From: Candidatus Saccharimonadota bacterium
GTDB taxonomy: Bacteria; Patescibacteriota; Saccharimonadia; Saccharimonadales; JACDFO01
Direction of reading: 5' to 3'
NCBI GenBank assembly: GCA_013815785.1
Contig: JACDFO010000004.1
Location: forward strand, 1 to 32,469
DNA: 32,469 bases
A program made the translations under genes and the position numbers. Under the pieces are notes generated by a model that did no database searches, was not told the origin of the DNA, and saw only the letters and a list, made by a program, of their open reading frames with translations. The stretch's first letter is position 1. Each line of letters begins with the position of its first letter. Positions 8,555 to 14,654 of the stretch are shown here, in pieces.

Positions 8555-8773
8555 ATGCATTTGCCATTTTTTGGTCATGAAAAACCAGCCGAAGCTCCAA
8601 AACTACCATCAGAAGTCATGGCTGCCGACGCAGCTAAATACCCAGTAGGTGGCGTAGCTATAACGGGGGCAGAGCGAGCAGGTGATGTAGTACAGACAGC
8701 CGAAGCTCCAGCCACACAAGCTCCTGGTGAAGTAACAGATACGGATCATCAGATTCCTGCTCAAACAGCCTAA
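8555..8773 (+). CDS. Small acidic hypothetical protein (72 aa)
   Basis: Not recognised. The protein is Ala/Pro/Glu-rich without Cys, transmembrane segment or signal peptide, and begins MHLPFFGHEKPAEAPKLPSE; the rest (AITGAERAGDVVQTAEAPATQ and on) looks disordered. It is likely real because it sits between a perfect sigma-70 type promoter (8466-8494) and a terminator-like hairpin (8791-8817) as a single-gene unit. The purine stretch AAAGAAAG about 10 bases before the ATG may act as a weak ribosome binding site. The strength of the promoter suggests an abundant product. Function unknown. Confidence 0.62.
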   Translation: MHLPFFGHEKPAEAPKLPSEVMAADAAKYPVGGVAITGAERAGDVVQTAEAPATQAPGEVTDTDHQIPAQTA

Positions 8774-8790
8774 GCCATTACTTCCATCAT

Positions 8791-8817
8791 AAGAAACCTC
8801 ATTTAAGGGGCTTCTTT
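8791..8817 (+). terminator. Intrinsic terminator after the 72-aa gene
   Basis: AAGAAACCTC (8791-8800) pairs with GGGGCTTCTT (8807-8816) with one A-C mismatch and one G-T pair, loop ATTTAA, ending in TTT. It closes the single-gene unit 8466-8773. Confidence 0.6.
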
Positions 8818-8828
8818 AATGGTAACGA

Positions 8829-8857
8829 TTGACAAATGTTGTAAAATTTGTTATAGT
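8829..8857 (+). promoter_or_regulatory. Promoter giving a leaderless message
   Basis: TTGACA at 8829-8834, 17-base spacer, TATAGT at 8852-8857. The expected start of transcription (about 8864) coincides with the ATG at 8865, so the mRNA should have no 5' leader. This also shows that the in-frame TTG at 8829, which is part of the -35 box, is not the gene start. Confidence 0.85.
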
Positions 8858-8864
8858 AACTGCT

Positions 8865-9158
8865 ATGAACGAACCAGGTTCACCAGAACATTCAGTTTGG
8901 AACGAAGAAAGCGCGATTTTAGACCGTGAAGCCGGCTTTGGGTGGCATCCCGATGGTCGGAATGACCAGGTTTATGAGGCAATTAAAAAGCGCGAAGAAC
9001 TGCTGGATACAGTAGTCAATACCCAGCACGATATACACGAAGAAGAAAAAGAAAATCTGTGGAATGCTTATTACCAGCAAATAGAAAAGGTTATTAGGCT
9101 AAAGGAACAATTTGAGGTTGGTGACCCGCCAATGCAAATTCCTTCACCAGAAGAGTAA
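8865..9158 (+). CDS. Hypothetical charged protein (97 aa)
   Basis: Not recognised. The start was set at ATG 8865 rather than the in-frame TTG at 8829, because the latter is inside the promoter. The protein is acidic, with a Trp-containing N-terminus (EHSVWNEESAILDREAGFGWHPDG) and a long helical, charged middle (YEAIKKREELLDTVVNTQHDIHEEEKENLW and on) that may form a coiled coil; the end is Pro-rich. No signal peptide, membrane helix or Cys. It lies 25 bases before ftsK, so it may share regulation with cell-division DNA transport, but ftsK also has its own -10 element. Confidence 0.65.
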   Translation: MNEPGSPEHSVWNEESAILDREAGFGWHPDGRNDQVYEAIKKREELLDTVVNTQHDIHEEEKENLWNAYYQQIEKVIRLKEQFEVGDPPMQIPSPEE

Positions 9159-9171
9159 AACATAGTATAAT
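9143..9171 (+). promoter_or_regulatory. Possible ftsK promoter with very short leader
   Basis: TATAAT at 9166-9171 with a weak -35 (TTCACC, 9143-9148) at a 17-base spacing. Transcription would start near 9178, about six bases before the ftsK ATG at 9184, and no ribosome binding site is present in the gap, in line with a near-leaderless message. Confidence 0.5.
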
Positions 9172-9183
9172 AAGTAAACGGTT

Positions 9184-11379
9184 ATGGCAAAAAAGAAAAA
9201 ACAAACTAGAAAACGCAAAGAACCAGAATATAAAGAGAGGTCCAGCTTTTGGCCGCTCTCAGGCGCTATTCTCTTATTTGTTGCGGCTTTCTTTTTGCTC
9301 CTAGGTGGGTTTGGTACTGGTGGTCCGCTGCCGCTCAATATGTTTAAAGGCATGTACGTAGCTCTCGGATGGGCGGCTTATCTCACGCCTGTGGCCTTTT
9401 TATTTTTTGGTATTTGGAAATTTAGTAGTGAAGACCGACAGATTCCATTCGGCAAGCTCGTCAGTATGCTTGCTTTTGTAGTTGCGTCTGCATCTTGGGC
9501 ACACGTCGGCTTCGTAACAGAAAATCTTAGTGGTGAATTTATCGGCGGTCATGGTGGGGCGGTGGGACGCGTAATAGGTGGTGTAGCCCTAGGCGCACTC
9601 GATAAAATGCCGGCAGCCATACTATTCTTTATATTTAGTGTGCTTACGTTTATGTTGACCTTCGGCATCTCGCCCCGCGTATTATTACGAGTTTTTGAAA
9701 TCTTCGAACGGCCCGAAGGCGACGACACAGACCTAGCAGAACTGAAGGCCAAAGCAGAATCAAATGGTTTTAAACTGAACGAAGGCGTACCCGTTGAACA
9801 CCAGAGTGACCGCGACCGTGCACGCTTATCTACACTTAAAAACACAGCCCAGAAGCTGAGTACTACTGAAGACCATGCCGCTTTGACTGCAGCCAGCGAC
9901 CCGGATTGGCAGTTTCCAGGTCTCGATTTGCTGAACCATAAAGTAGACAAAGCCAATGCAGGTGATGTAGAAGGTAGTGCCCAGATTATCAAAGAAACGT
10001 TTACCAACTTTGGTATCGATGTCGAGATGGAAGGTGCCACGGTAGGACCAACTGTTACGCAGTACACATTGAAGCCTCCATCCAACGTTAAGCTCACGAA
10101 GCTTACGGCACTGGAAAATAACTTGGCTCTTAGTCTTGCTGCTCAGTCATTACGTATGGAAGCACCAATTCCTGGTAAGCGGGCGGTTGGTATTGAGGTG
10201 CCGAATGTTAAGCGGGCAATTGTTCGCATCAGTTCGACGCTCGAATCAAAATCCTGGACAGATAAATCTGGGCCGCTTAGTTTTGTGGTCGGTAAAGACA
10301 TTAACGGTGAATCACTGGTTGGCGACCTGGCCGATATGCCACACCTACTGATCGCTGGTCAAACCAAATCCGGTAAGTCCATTATGATTAACACCTTGCT
10401 GACGAGCCTGCTATATCGCAATTCGCCTAGTGACATGAAGCTAATATTGGTTGACCCAAAAGTTGTCGAGTTGGCTCCATATAACGATATTCCTCATCTG
10501 TTAGCACCTGTGATTACTGAGCCCGAAAAGTGTATCAGCGCGCTGAAATGGGCTGTTGCAGAAATGGAACGACGCTATCGCACCATGGCCGATGCACAAT
10601 GTCGCGATATTGGTGAATATAACGCTAAGAAATCCGAAGAGGGCATGCCGTATATCGTGATTGTTATCGATGAGTTGGCGGACCTGATGATGATGGCCGC
10701 CCGCGATGTTGAAGCGTTGATAGTGCGTATCGCACAAAAGGCTAGGGCAGTCGGGCTGCACCTGGTACTGGCGACCCAGAGTCCGCGCGTGGATGTCATT
10801 ACGGGGCTGATTAAAGCTAACATACCAGCCCGGATTGCGTTTGCGGTGGCTGGACAGATTGAATCTAGAATTATTATTGATAGCATGGGCGCCGAAAAAC
10901 TGCTAGGTAAGGGTGACATGCTGTATAAAACGACTGACATGCCACGACCAAAACGTGTCCAAGGTGCCTTTATCTCAACCGAAGAAACCCAAAAAGTTAC
11001 TGATTTCTTGCGTATGCAGCGTCCGCCGCAATATGACGACGAGATTATCAGCCAGCCGGTTCAGTTGAATGGCAAAGGTGGCATCGTGGCTGATTACGGT
11101 GGCCAGGACGCAGATGATGACATGTATAAAGACGCTGTACGGGCTGTGATTGAGGGTAAAAAAGCCAGCACATCACTACTGCAGCGGCGCTTACGCATCG
11201 GTTACGGCCGTGCCGCCAGGTTGATTGAAACTATGGAAGAACAGGGAATCATCGGCACGGCAGACGGCAATCGCCCTCGTGAAGTGTTGGTAAGTTCATT
11301 AGACGAAGTCTTTGGTGGTGGCGCTGTCGAGGCAGACGACGAAATGTACAACGAAAACTTCCCAGACGAAAAAGAATAG
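9184..11379 (+). CDS. ftsK: DNA translocase FtsK/SpoIIIE
   Basis: Hexameric motor that pumps chromosome ends through the division septum. The 731-aa protein has a basic N-terminus (MAKKKKQTRKRKEPE), four hydrophobic segments (about 22-44, 53-78, 92-112 and 125-160), a short linker, the alpha/beta motor domain with Walker A GQTKSGKS at 392-399 and Walker B VIVIDELAD at 492-500, and a C-terminal winged-helix gamma domain (about 655-720; LLQRRLRIGYGRAARLIETM) that reads the orientation sequences. Walker A is usually GxTGSGKS; here Lys replaces the first Gly, still compatible with nucleotide binding. No long Pro/Gln-rich linker as in Escherichia coli is present, as in other small FtsK proteins. 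Confidence 0.96.
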   Translation: MAKKKKQTRKRKEPEYKERSSFWPLSGAILLFVAAFFLLLGGFGTGGPLPLNMFKGMYVALGWAAYLTPVAFLFFGIWKFSSEDRQIPFGKLVSMLAFVVASASWAHVGFVTENLSGEFIGGHGGAVGRVIGGVALGALDKMPAAILFFIFSVLTFMLTFGISPRVLLRVFEIFERPEGDDTDLAELKAKAESNGFKLNEGVPVEHQSDRDRARLSTLKNTAQKLSTTEDHAALTAASDPDWQFPGLDLLNHKVDKANAGDVEGSAQIIKETFTNFGIDVEMEGATVGPTVTQYTLKPPSNVKLTKLTALENNLALSLAAQSLRMEAPIPGKRAVGIEVPNVKRAIVRISSTLESKSWTDKSGPLSFVVGKDINGESLVGDLADMPHLLIAGQTKSGKSIMINTLLTSLLYRNSPSDMKLILVDPKVVELAPYNDIPHLLAPVITEPEKCISALKWAVAEMERRYRTMADAQCRDIGEYNAKKSEEGMPYIVIVIDELADLMMMAARDVEALIVRIAQKARAVGLHLVLATQSPRVDVITGLIKANIPARIAFAVAGQIESRIIIDSMGAEKLLGKGDMLYKTTDMPRPKRVQGAFISTEETQKVTDFLRMQRPPQYDDEIISQPVQLNGKGGIVADYGGQDADDDMYKDAVRAVIEGKKASTSLLQRRLRIGYGRAARLIETMEEQGIIGTADGNRPREVLVSSLDEVFGGGAVEADDEMYNENFPDEKE

Positions 11380-11395
11380 GAACTTACCAACTTTA

Positions 11396-11498
11396 ACCCG
11401 AATCCCGAAATCCCCACAAAAACACTCACTCATTTGCAAACAGCAAATAACCTGTCAAAAATTTCCAGTGTTTTCTTAGAGGTTTTCGGAATTCAGGT
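11396..11498. repeat. Long imperfect fold-back hairpin, copy E
   Basis: Downstream of ftsK the outer arms ACCCGAATCCCGAAATCC (from 11396) and GGTTTTCGGAATTCAGGT (to 11498) pair at 15 of 18 positions. Inside them AAAACACT (about 11419-11426) pairs with AGTGTTTT (about 11467-11474), and the apex is ATTTGC/GCAAAT (11432-11437/11443-11448). The architecture of outer, middle and apical stems is like copies A-D. It starts 17 bases after the ftsK stop codon, so it may form the 3' end of that message. Confidence 0.66.
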
Positions 11499-11507
11499 AA
11501 TTTAGCC

Positions 11508-11536
11508 TTGCCTTACTGTTAAAAAAGTTCTATCTT
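11508..11536 (+). promoter_or_regulatory. Promoter for the 260-aa gene
   Basis: TTGCCT at 11508-11513 and TATCTT at 11531-11536 with a 17-base spacer. The start near 11543 gives a leader of about 35 bases containing the ribosome binding site GAAAGGAAAA before the ATG at 11578. Confidence 0.55.
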
Positions 11537-11577
11537 TAGCTTAAGAGGAAACCAAAAACACCGAAAGGAAAACGACC

Positions 11578-12360
11578 ATGTCAGAGTTTCTTATCCCGCA
11601 TAACGACGAGGGTAGGGCTCTGTCTCCCATTGAGGCAAAAACAGGAGTCGTCCTGCCTATTTGGGCACCGGGTGATGGCCTTACCAATCGTCATCACCCA
11701 CACTTCTATAAAAGAAATTTTTTAAACGGCCTGCGAAAACAAGAAACGCGGGCCGTTCGCTTTTCCAGGCTTCAAAGAGTGCAGCTGTCTGCGCATGAGA
11801 AGTATCACAGAGCGTTTGATGGAACCGCTTTCCCAGTTGATGAGAACCAGTCATTCGGAATAACTATCCTCAATTGTGCTGGCTATATTGCCGGTCACTC
11901 TGTGGAGATGTCAGGCTCGAAACCCAACATAATAGAGACGACTCCTAGAATGAGAAGAATACTACGCTCGCCAGGAATCTTAACTATGGAAAGACGCTAT
12001 AGTTATCGCCGCGATATAGGCCAGTTTCTGATGTATCATGCTGTGTCGCAACGGTTCGACCACGTAAAAAGGGGCCAAGTAGAAGAATTTATTGAGTTGG
12101 GTGCAGCAAAGTTTCAGACAGATGAGCTGGCACAAGAGCGCAGACTTCGATTAGGGATGCGGTTGACAAATATAGGACTTGGCATAGCAGTAGATGGTAT
12201 CGGCAAGAAATACTTGCAAGCACGCCAGTCGCTGGCATTGCCGGAAGAAGCACCTATTTGTGCCTGGCAAGTTGCAAAAGATTACGTGGCTGGCCACGAA
12301 CCGGATTATTACGATACTCTGCACGAAAACCTCGAATTGCAATTAGCGGACGCGGCATAG
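11578..12360 (+). CDS. Hypothetical protein (260 aa)
   Basis: Not recognised. A soluble, basic, His- and Arg-rich protein with no signal peptide or membrane segment. The N-terminal third has the run NRHHPHFYKRNFLNGLRK (about 37-54) followed by TRAVRFSRLQRVQLSAHEKYHRAFDG; the middle contains MRRILRSPGILTMERRYSYR; the C-terminal part is helical. AAAGGAAAA at about 11563-11571 is a good ribosome binding site. It has its own promoter (11508-11536) and is followed directly by the rpsF promoter, so it is probably a single-gene unit. The clustering of basic and aromatic residues would suit nucleic-acid binding, but that is a guess. Confidence 0.75.
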   Translation: MSEFLIPHNDEGRALSPIEAKTGVVLPIWAPGDGLTNRHHPHFYKRNFLNGLRKQETRAVRFSRLQRVQLSAHEKYHRAFDGTAFPVDENQSFGITILNCAGYIAGHSVEMSGSKPNIIETTPRMRRILRSPGILTMERRYSYRRDIGQFLMYHAVSQRFDHVKRGQVEEFIELGAAKFQTDELAQERRLRLGMRLTNIGLGIAVDGIGKKYLQARQSLALPEEAPICAWQVAKDYVAGHEPDYYDTLHENLELQLADAA

Positions 12361-12363
12361 CTC

Positions 12364-12392
12364 TTGACTAACAGGGGTAAATAAGATAGAAT
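12364..12392 (+). promoter_or_regulatory. rpsF-rpsR promoter
   Basis: TTGACT at 12364-12369, 17-base spacer, TAGAAT at 12387-12392. The segment CTCTTGACTAACAGGGG (12361-12377) matches the rpsO promoter at 15 of 17 positions, including spacer bases that are not part of the -35 or -10 boxes. It begins immediately after the stop codon of the preceding gene. Confidence 0.8.
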
Positions 12393-12402
12393 AGTCTAGT
12401 TA

Positions 12403-12434
12403 TTAACTCAGCTCATAGCCATTGAGCTGCTTAA
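12403..12434 (+). promoter_or_regulatory. Hairpin at the start of the rpsF leader
   Basis: TTAA plus CAGCTCA (12403-12415) pairs with TGAGCTG plus TTAA (12423-12434), loop TAGCCAT. It lies right at the expected 5' end of a leader of about 230 bases, unusually long for this compact genome. Some bacteria control rpsF by binding of the S6:S18 complex to a leader structure; I did not find the expected ACCG bulge clearly, so that role is only a possibility. Confidence 0.55.
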
Positions 12435-12456
12435 CATCTATCTATTTGAGGTAAAA

Positions 12457-12557
12457 CCAAAGCAGCAACTTGATTGCTGATGCGTTTTCTTGTTGACGAA
12501 GCGTAGTTTCTACTACGCTGAGGAGCAAAAAACGAATCAGCAGTAGTTGACCTTTGG
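12457..12557. repeat. Long imperfect fold-back hairpin, copy D (rpsF leader)
   Basis: CCAAAG (12457-12462) pairs with CTTTGG (12552-12557), the arm TTGCTGATGCGTTTTCTTG with the complementary CAAAAAACGAATCAGCAG, and the apex is a perfect 8-bp stem AGCGTAGT/ACTACGCT (12500-12507/12512-12519). It lies in the untranslated leader of rpsF, between the promoter hairpin and the ribosome binding site, so here the fold-back is certain to be transcribed. Confidence 0.7.
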
Positions 12558-12629
12558 AGTTTGGCTAATAGCATAGGTGATAAGTAGCTCACAGTGCGTA
12601 TGGGCTTTAACCAAGGGAGAAAGTCTCTT

Positions 12630-13022
12630 ATGAATCAATACGAAATTGCTGTATTGTACCACCCTGATCTCGAGGTCGATTTGACCAAGGCCGAGGAACG
12701 GGTGACTAAAATTATCACCGATAACGGTGGAAAAATTACAGCAGCTGACAACTGGGGCAAGCGCAAGTTAGCTTACACTATCAAAAAGCAAGAACATGCC
12801 GTGTATGTGTTTTATACCGTTGAAATGCCAGGAGAAGGTGTTTTGAAGACAGAAGCTACATTAAATATTACTGACGAAGTGATTCGTTATTTGATTGTTC
12901 GCCCCGATCTTAAAAAGATTGCTAAAGCAGAGGCAATCAAAGCCGACAAGCTTAAGAAGGCGGCCGAACGCGGTGACCGTGCTAACGACGACGATAAAGA
13001 TGAAGAGAAAGACGAGGAATAA
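12630..13022 (+). CDS. rpsF: 30S ribosomal protein S6
   Basis: Binds S18 and the 16S rRNA platform. The chosen start is ATG 12630, with AAGGGAGA (12614-12621) as ribosome binding site; the in-frame GTG at 12594 would add 12 residues unlike S6. The 130 aa begin MNQYEIAVLYHPDLEVD and contain the ferredoxin-like core with GGKITAADNWGKRKLAYTIKKQEHAVYVFY (about 31-60) and IRYLIVRPDLKK. A charged, acidic C-terminal tail (DDDKDEEKDEE) exceeds the minimal 95-100 aa and resembles the variable, sometimes glutamylated tail of S6. The gene has a long folded leader and is two bases from rpsR. Confidence 0.96.
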   Translation: MNQYEIAVLYHPDLEVDLTKAEERVTKIITDNGGKITAADNWGKRKLAYTIKKQEHAVYVFYTVEMPGEGVLKTEATLNITDEVIRYLIVRPDLKKIAKAEAIKADKLKKAAERGDRANDDDKDEEKDEE

Positions 13023-13024
13023 AG

Positions 13025-13228
13025 ATGGCTAAGATTTTTAAGAATCGAACCGATGTAGCTTATTTTGACTACAAAGATTTTAAAACCTTGCAGCGTTATG
13101 TAAATGGCTTTGGACAAATTGAAACGCGCAAGAAAACCGGCCTCAAGGAACACGAACAGAGGCGATTGGCAGTTGCGATTAAGCGTGCGCGGCATATAGC
13201 ATTACTACCATTCGTAGCCTCAAACTAG
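13025..13228 (+). CDS. rpsR: 30S ribosomal protein S18
   Basis: S6 partner on the 30S platform. The 67-aa protein is slightly short but has the family core: DYKDFKTLQRYVNGFGQI (about 16-33), the basic RKKTGL and the C-terminal helix RRLAVAIKRARHIALLPF (about 46-63). Zinc-binding Cys residues found in some S18 N-termini are absent. It follows rpsF after two bases, whereas in many bacteria ssb lies between rpsF and rpsR; here ssb follows with its own promoter. The in-frame stop is followed by fold-back copy B. Confidence 0.96.
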   Translation: MAKIFKNRTDVAYFDYKDFKTLQRYVNGFGQIETRKKTGLKEHEQRRLAVAIKRARHIALLPFVASN

Positions 13229-13233
13229 CTGTT

Positions 13234-13356
13234 GCGCCTTCCATACACCGCACCAGGCGCAATTTTCTTCTCAATGCTCGTTCACCGTACTAATGTGTAC
13301 GGCTCACTCCGCGTCTTGAAGAGAAATTGCACCTGGCACACGTGTATGAAATGCGC
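13234..13356. repeat. Long imperfect fold-back hairpin, copy B
   Basis: Between rpsR and ssb the two arms match over about 45 positions with scattered mismatches: GCGCCTTCCATACAC (from 13234) against GTGTATGAAATGCGC (to 13356), then CCAGGCGCAATTT against AAATTGCACCTGG, and an apex CCGTAC/GTACGG (13285-13290/13297-13302). The right arm shares TTGCAC-TGGCAC-like sequence with copy A, pointing to common origin. It would form the 3' end of the rpsF-rpsR message and ends 16 bases before the ssb -35 box. Confidence 0.72.
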
Positions 13357-13372
13357 CGGGGGTTGACGAAAC

Positions 13373-13401
13373 AAAGTACAAAGATTACTGTAGAAATACA
13401 A
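13373..13401 (+). promoter_or_regulatory. Probable ssb promoter
   Basis: TTGACG at 13373-13378 with TACTGT at 13396-13401 (17-base spacer); the -10 is weak, and TAGAAA or TACAAT a little further on are alternatives. AAGGAG at 13429-13434 is the ribosome binding site before the ATG at 13440. Confidence 0.5.
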
Positions 13402-13439
13402 TAATTAATCGAACACATAGTTGTTCTAAGGAGATTAAA

Positions 13440-13919
13440 ATGGCTCGATCATTTAACCAAGTAACATTAATGGGCAACCTGACTCGGGACCCAGAACTTC
13501 GCCAAACACCAAATGGCCAGAATGTCTGTAGCTTTAGCCTCGCGCTAAATCGCAGCTACAAAGGTGGTGATGGCGAATGGAAAGAAGCGACTGACTTCGT
13601 GAACTGCATAGCCTGGGGGCCGCTAGGCGAGCGAGTAGCACAGTATCTGACAAAAGGCCGTCCAGCACTAGTAAGCGGACGTTTGCAATCAAGCAACTGG
13701 GAGCAAGATGGCCAGAAGCGCAGTAAATTAGAAGTTATTGCTCAGGACGTAACGTTCTTAGGCGGTGCTGGCGGAGGCGAGGGCGGCGCGAGTCGCACGT
13801 CTTCTGGCGGAGATGAATTTGATCAGACACCAAAGCCAAGTAAAACAGCTAAGAAAGACGACGTAGTCATCGAAGATATCGGCGACGAACCAATCAACCT
13901 TGATGACATCCCGTTTTAA
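13440..13919 (+). CDS. ssb: Single-stranded DNA-binding protein
   Basis: Protects single-stranded DNA during replication, repair and recombination. The 159-aa protein has an N-terminal OB fold (about 1-108) starting with FNQVTLMGNLTRDPELRQTP and including FVNCIAWGPLGERVAQYLTKG, a disordered Gly/Ser/Lys linker, and the conserved acidic tip that docks partner proteins, here NLDDIPF at the very end. AAGGAG lies six bases before the start. It is separated from rpsF-rpsR by fold-back B and its own promoter. The last codons already form part of the left arm of fold-back C. Confidence 0.97.
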   Translation: MARSFNQVTLMGNLTRDPELRQTPNGQNVCSFSLALNRSYKGGDGEWKEATDFVNCIAWGPLGERVAQYLTKGRPALVSGRLQSSNWEQDGQKRSKLEVIAQDVTFLGGAGGGEGGASRTSSGGDEFDQTPKPSKTAKKDDVVIEDIGDEPINLDDIPF

Positions 13920-14043
13920 CAAATTATTGACTGCACATTCTGGGCGAAAAGCTGCGTCAAAAATCCTCACTGTATTACGCATACAGCTCCGATTTTGTGC
14001 TCGCTTTTCATCCCAGACTGCACTAGCCAAAATCTGTTAAAAC
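13913..14043. repeat. Long imperfect fold-back hairpin, copy C
   Basis: GTTTTAAC (13913-13920, containing the ssb stop codon) pairs with GTTAAAAC (14036-14043); then the GCACATTCTGGGCGAAAAGC arm pairs with GCTTTTCATCCCAGACTGC, AAAATC with GATTTT, and the apex CTGTAT/ATACAG (13970-13975/13981-13986). The apex GTATTACGCATACAGCTC (13972-13989) matches copy A at 17 of 18 bases. The outer arms run for about 40 positions with mismatches. It ends 23 bases before the efp start. Confidence 0.74.
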
Positions 14044-14066
14044 CATACAAGAATAAGGAGTTATAG

Positions 14067-14633
14067 ATGGCGTTAGGTGTTACTGATTTAAAGAAAGGGC
14101 AAGTGTTCCAGATGGATGGGACGCCTTACCGAGTGGTGGAATATGCTCAGAAGGTGATGGGTCGTGGCGGCTCTATCGTGAACGTTAAAATTAAGAGCTT
14201 GCTCGACGGTAAGGTACTAGATAAGACCTTCAAAGGTAGTGAGTCGATAGAATCTGCAGATGTGAGCAATAAAAACGTCCAATATTTGTATAATGACGGT
14301 GCTACATTCTTTTTTATGGATGAAGTTACGTATGAACAGTTCGAGCTTTCGGCCATAGACATGGAGGCGCAGGCTGGGCTTATGAAAGAAGGCGACCGAG
14401 TACAGGCCCAGCTGTTCGACGAGCGCGTTATTAACATCGAGCTTCCAAAAAATGTGCCGCTGAAGGTAACGTACACTGAAAATGTGGTTAAAGGCGATAC
14501 CACCAGTTCTGTTCTAAAAGACGCTACCCTTGAAACGGGTATCTCTGTAAAAGTTCCGTCATTTGTAAAAACCGGAGATGTGGTGTCTGTTGATACCACA
14601 ACGGGAGCCTACCGTGAGCGCGTCAAAGGATAG
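14067..14633 (+). CDS. efp: Elongation factor P
   Basis: Relieves ribosomes stalled at poly-proline by entering next to the P-site tRNA. The 188 aa equal the family length and give the KOW-like domain I plus two OB domains; the C-terminal region TSSVLKDATLETGISVKVPSF and VDTTTGAYRERV are diagnostic. The loop that reaches the peptidyl-transferase centre reads MGRGGS at 31-36, with Arg33 where Escherichia coli has the modified Lys34. Arg-type EF-P is rhamnosylated by EarP in some proteobacteria; no modifying enzyme is in this window and this Arg may be unmodified. AAGGAG (14055-14060) precedes the ATG. Its usefulness fits the Pro-rich proteins encoded nearby. Confidence 0.96.
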   Translation: MALGVTDLKKGQVFQMDGTPYRVVEYAQKVMGRGGSIVNVKIKSLLDGKVLDKTFKGSESIESADVSNKNVQYLYNDGATFFFMDEVTYEQFELSAIDMEAQAGLMKEGDRVQAQLFDERVINIELPKNVPLKVTYTENVVKGDTTSSVLKDATLETGISVKVPSFVKTGDVVSVDTTTGAYRERVKG

Positions 14634-14654
14634 GGCTACTATCCTGGGGAACAA

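Noticed and set aside
12594..12629. Extended GTG start for rpsF
   Set aside because: The extra 12 residues do not belong to S6, and the ribosome binding site lies within them, directly before the ATG at 12630.
8305..14043. Integron cassette array with attC sites
   Set aside because: The fold-backs resemble attC in shape, but the genes between them are core housekeeping genes, consensus GTTRRRY ends are not shared by all copies, and no integrase is present.
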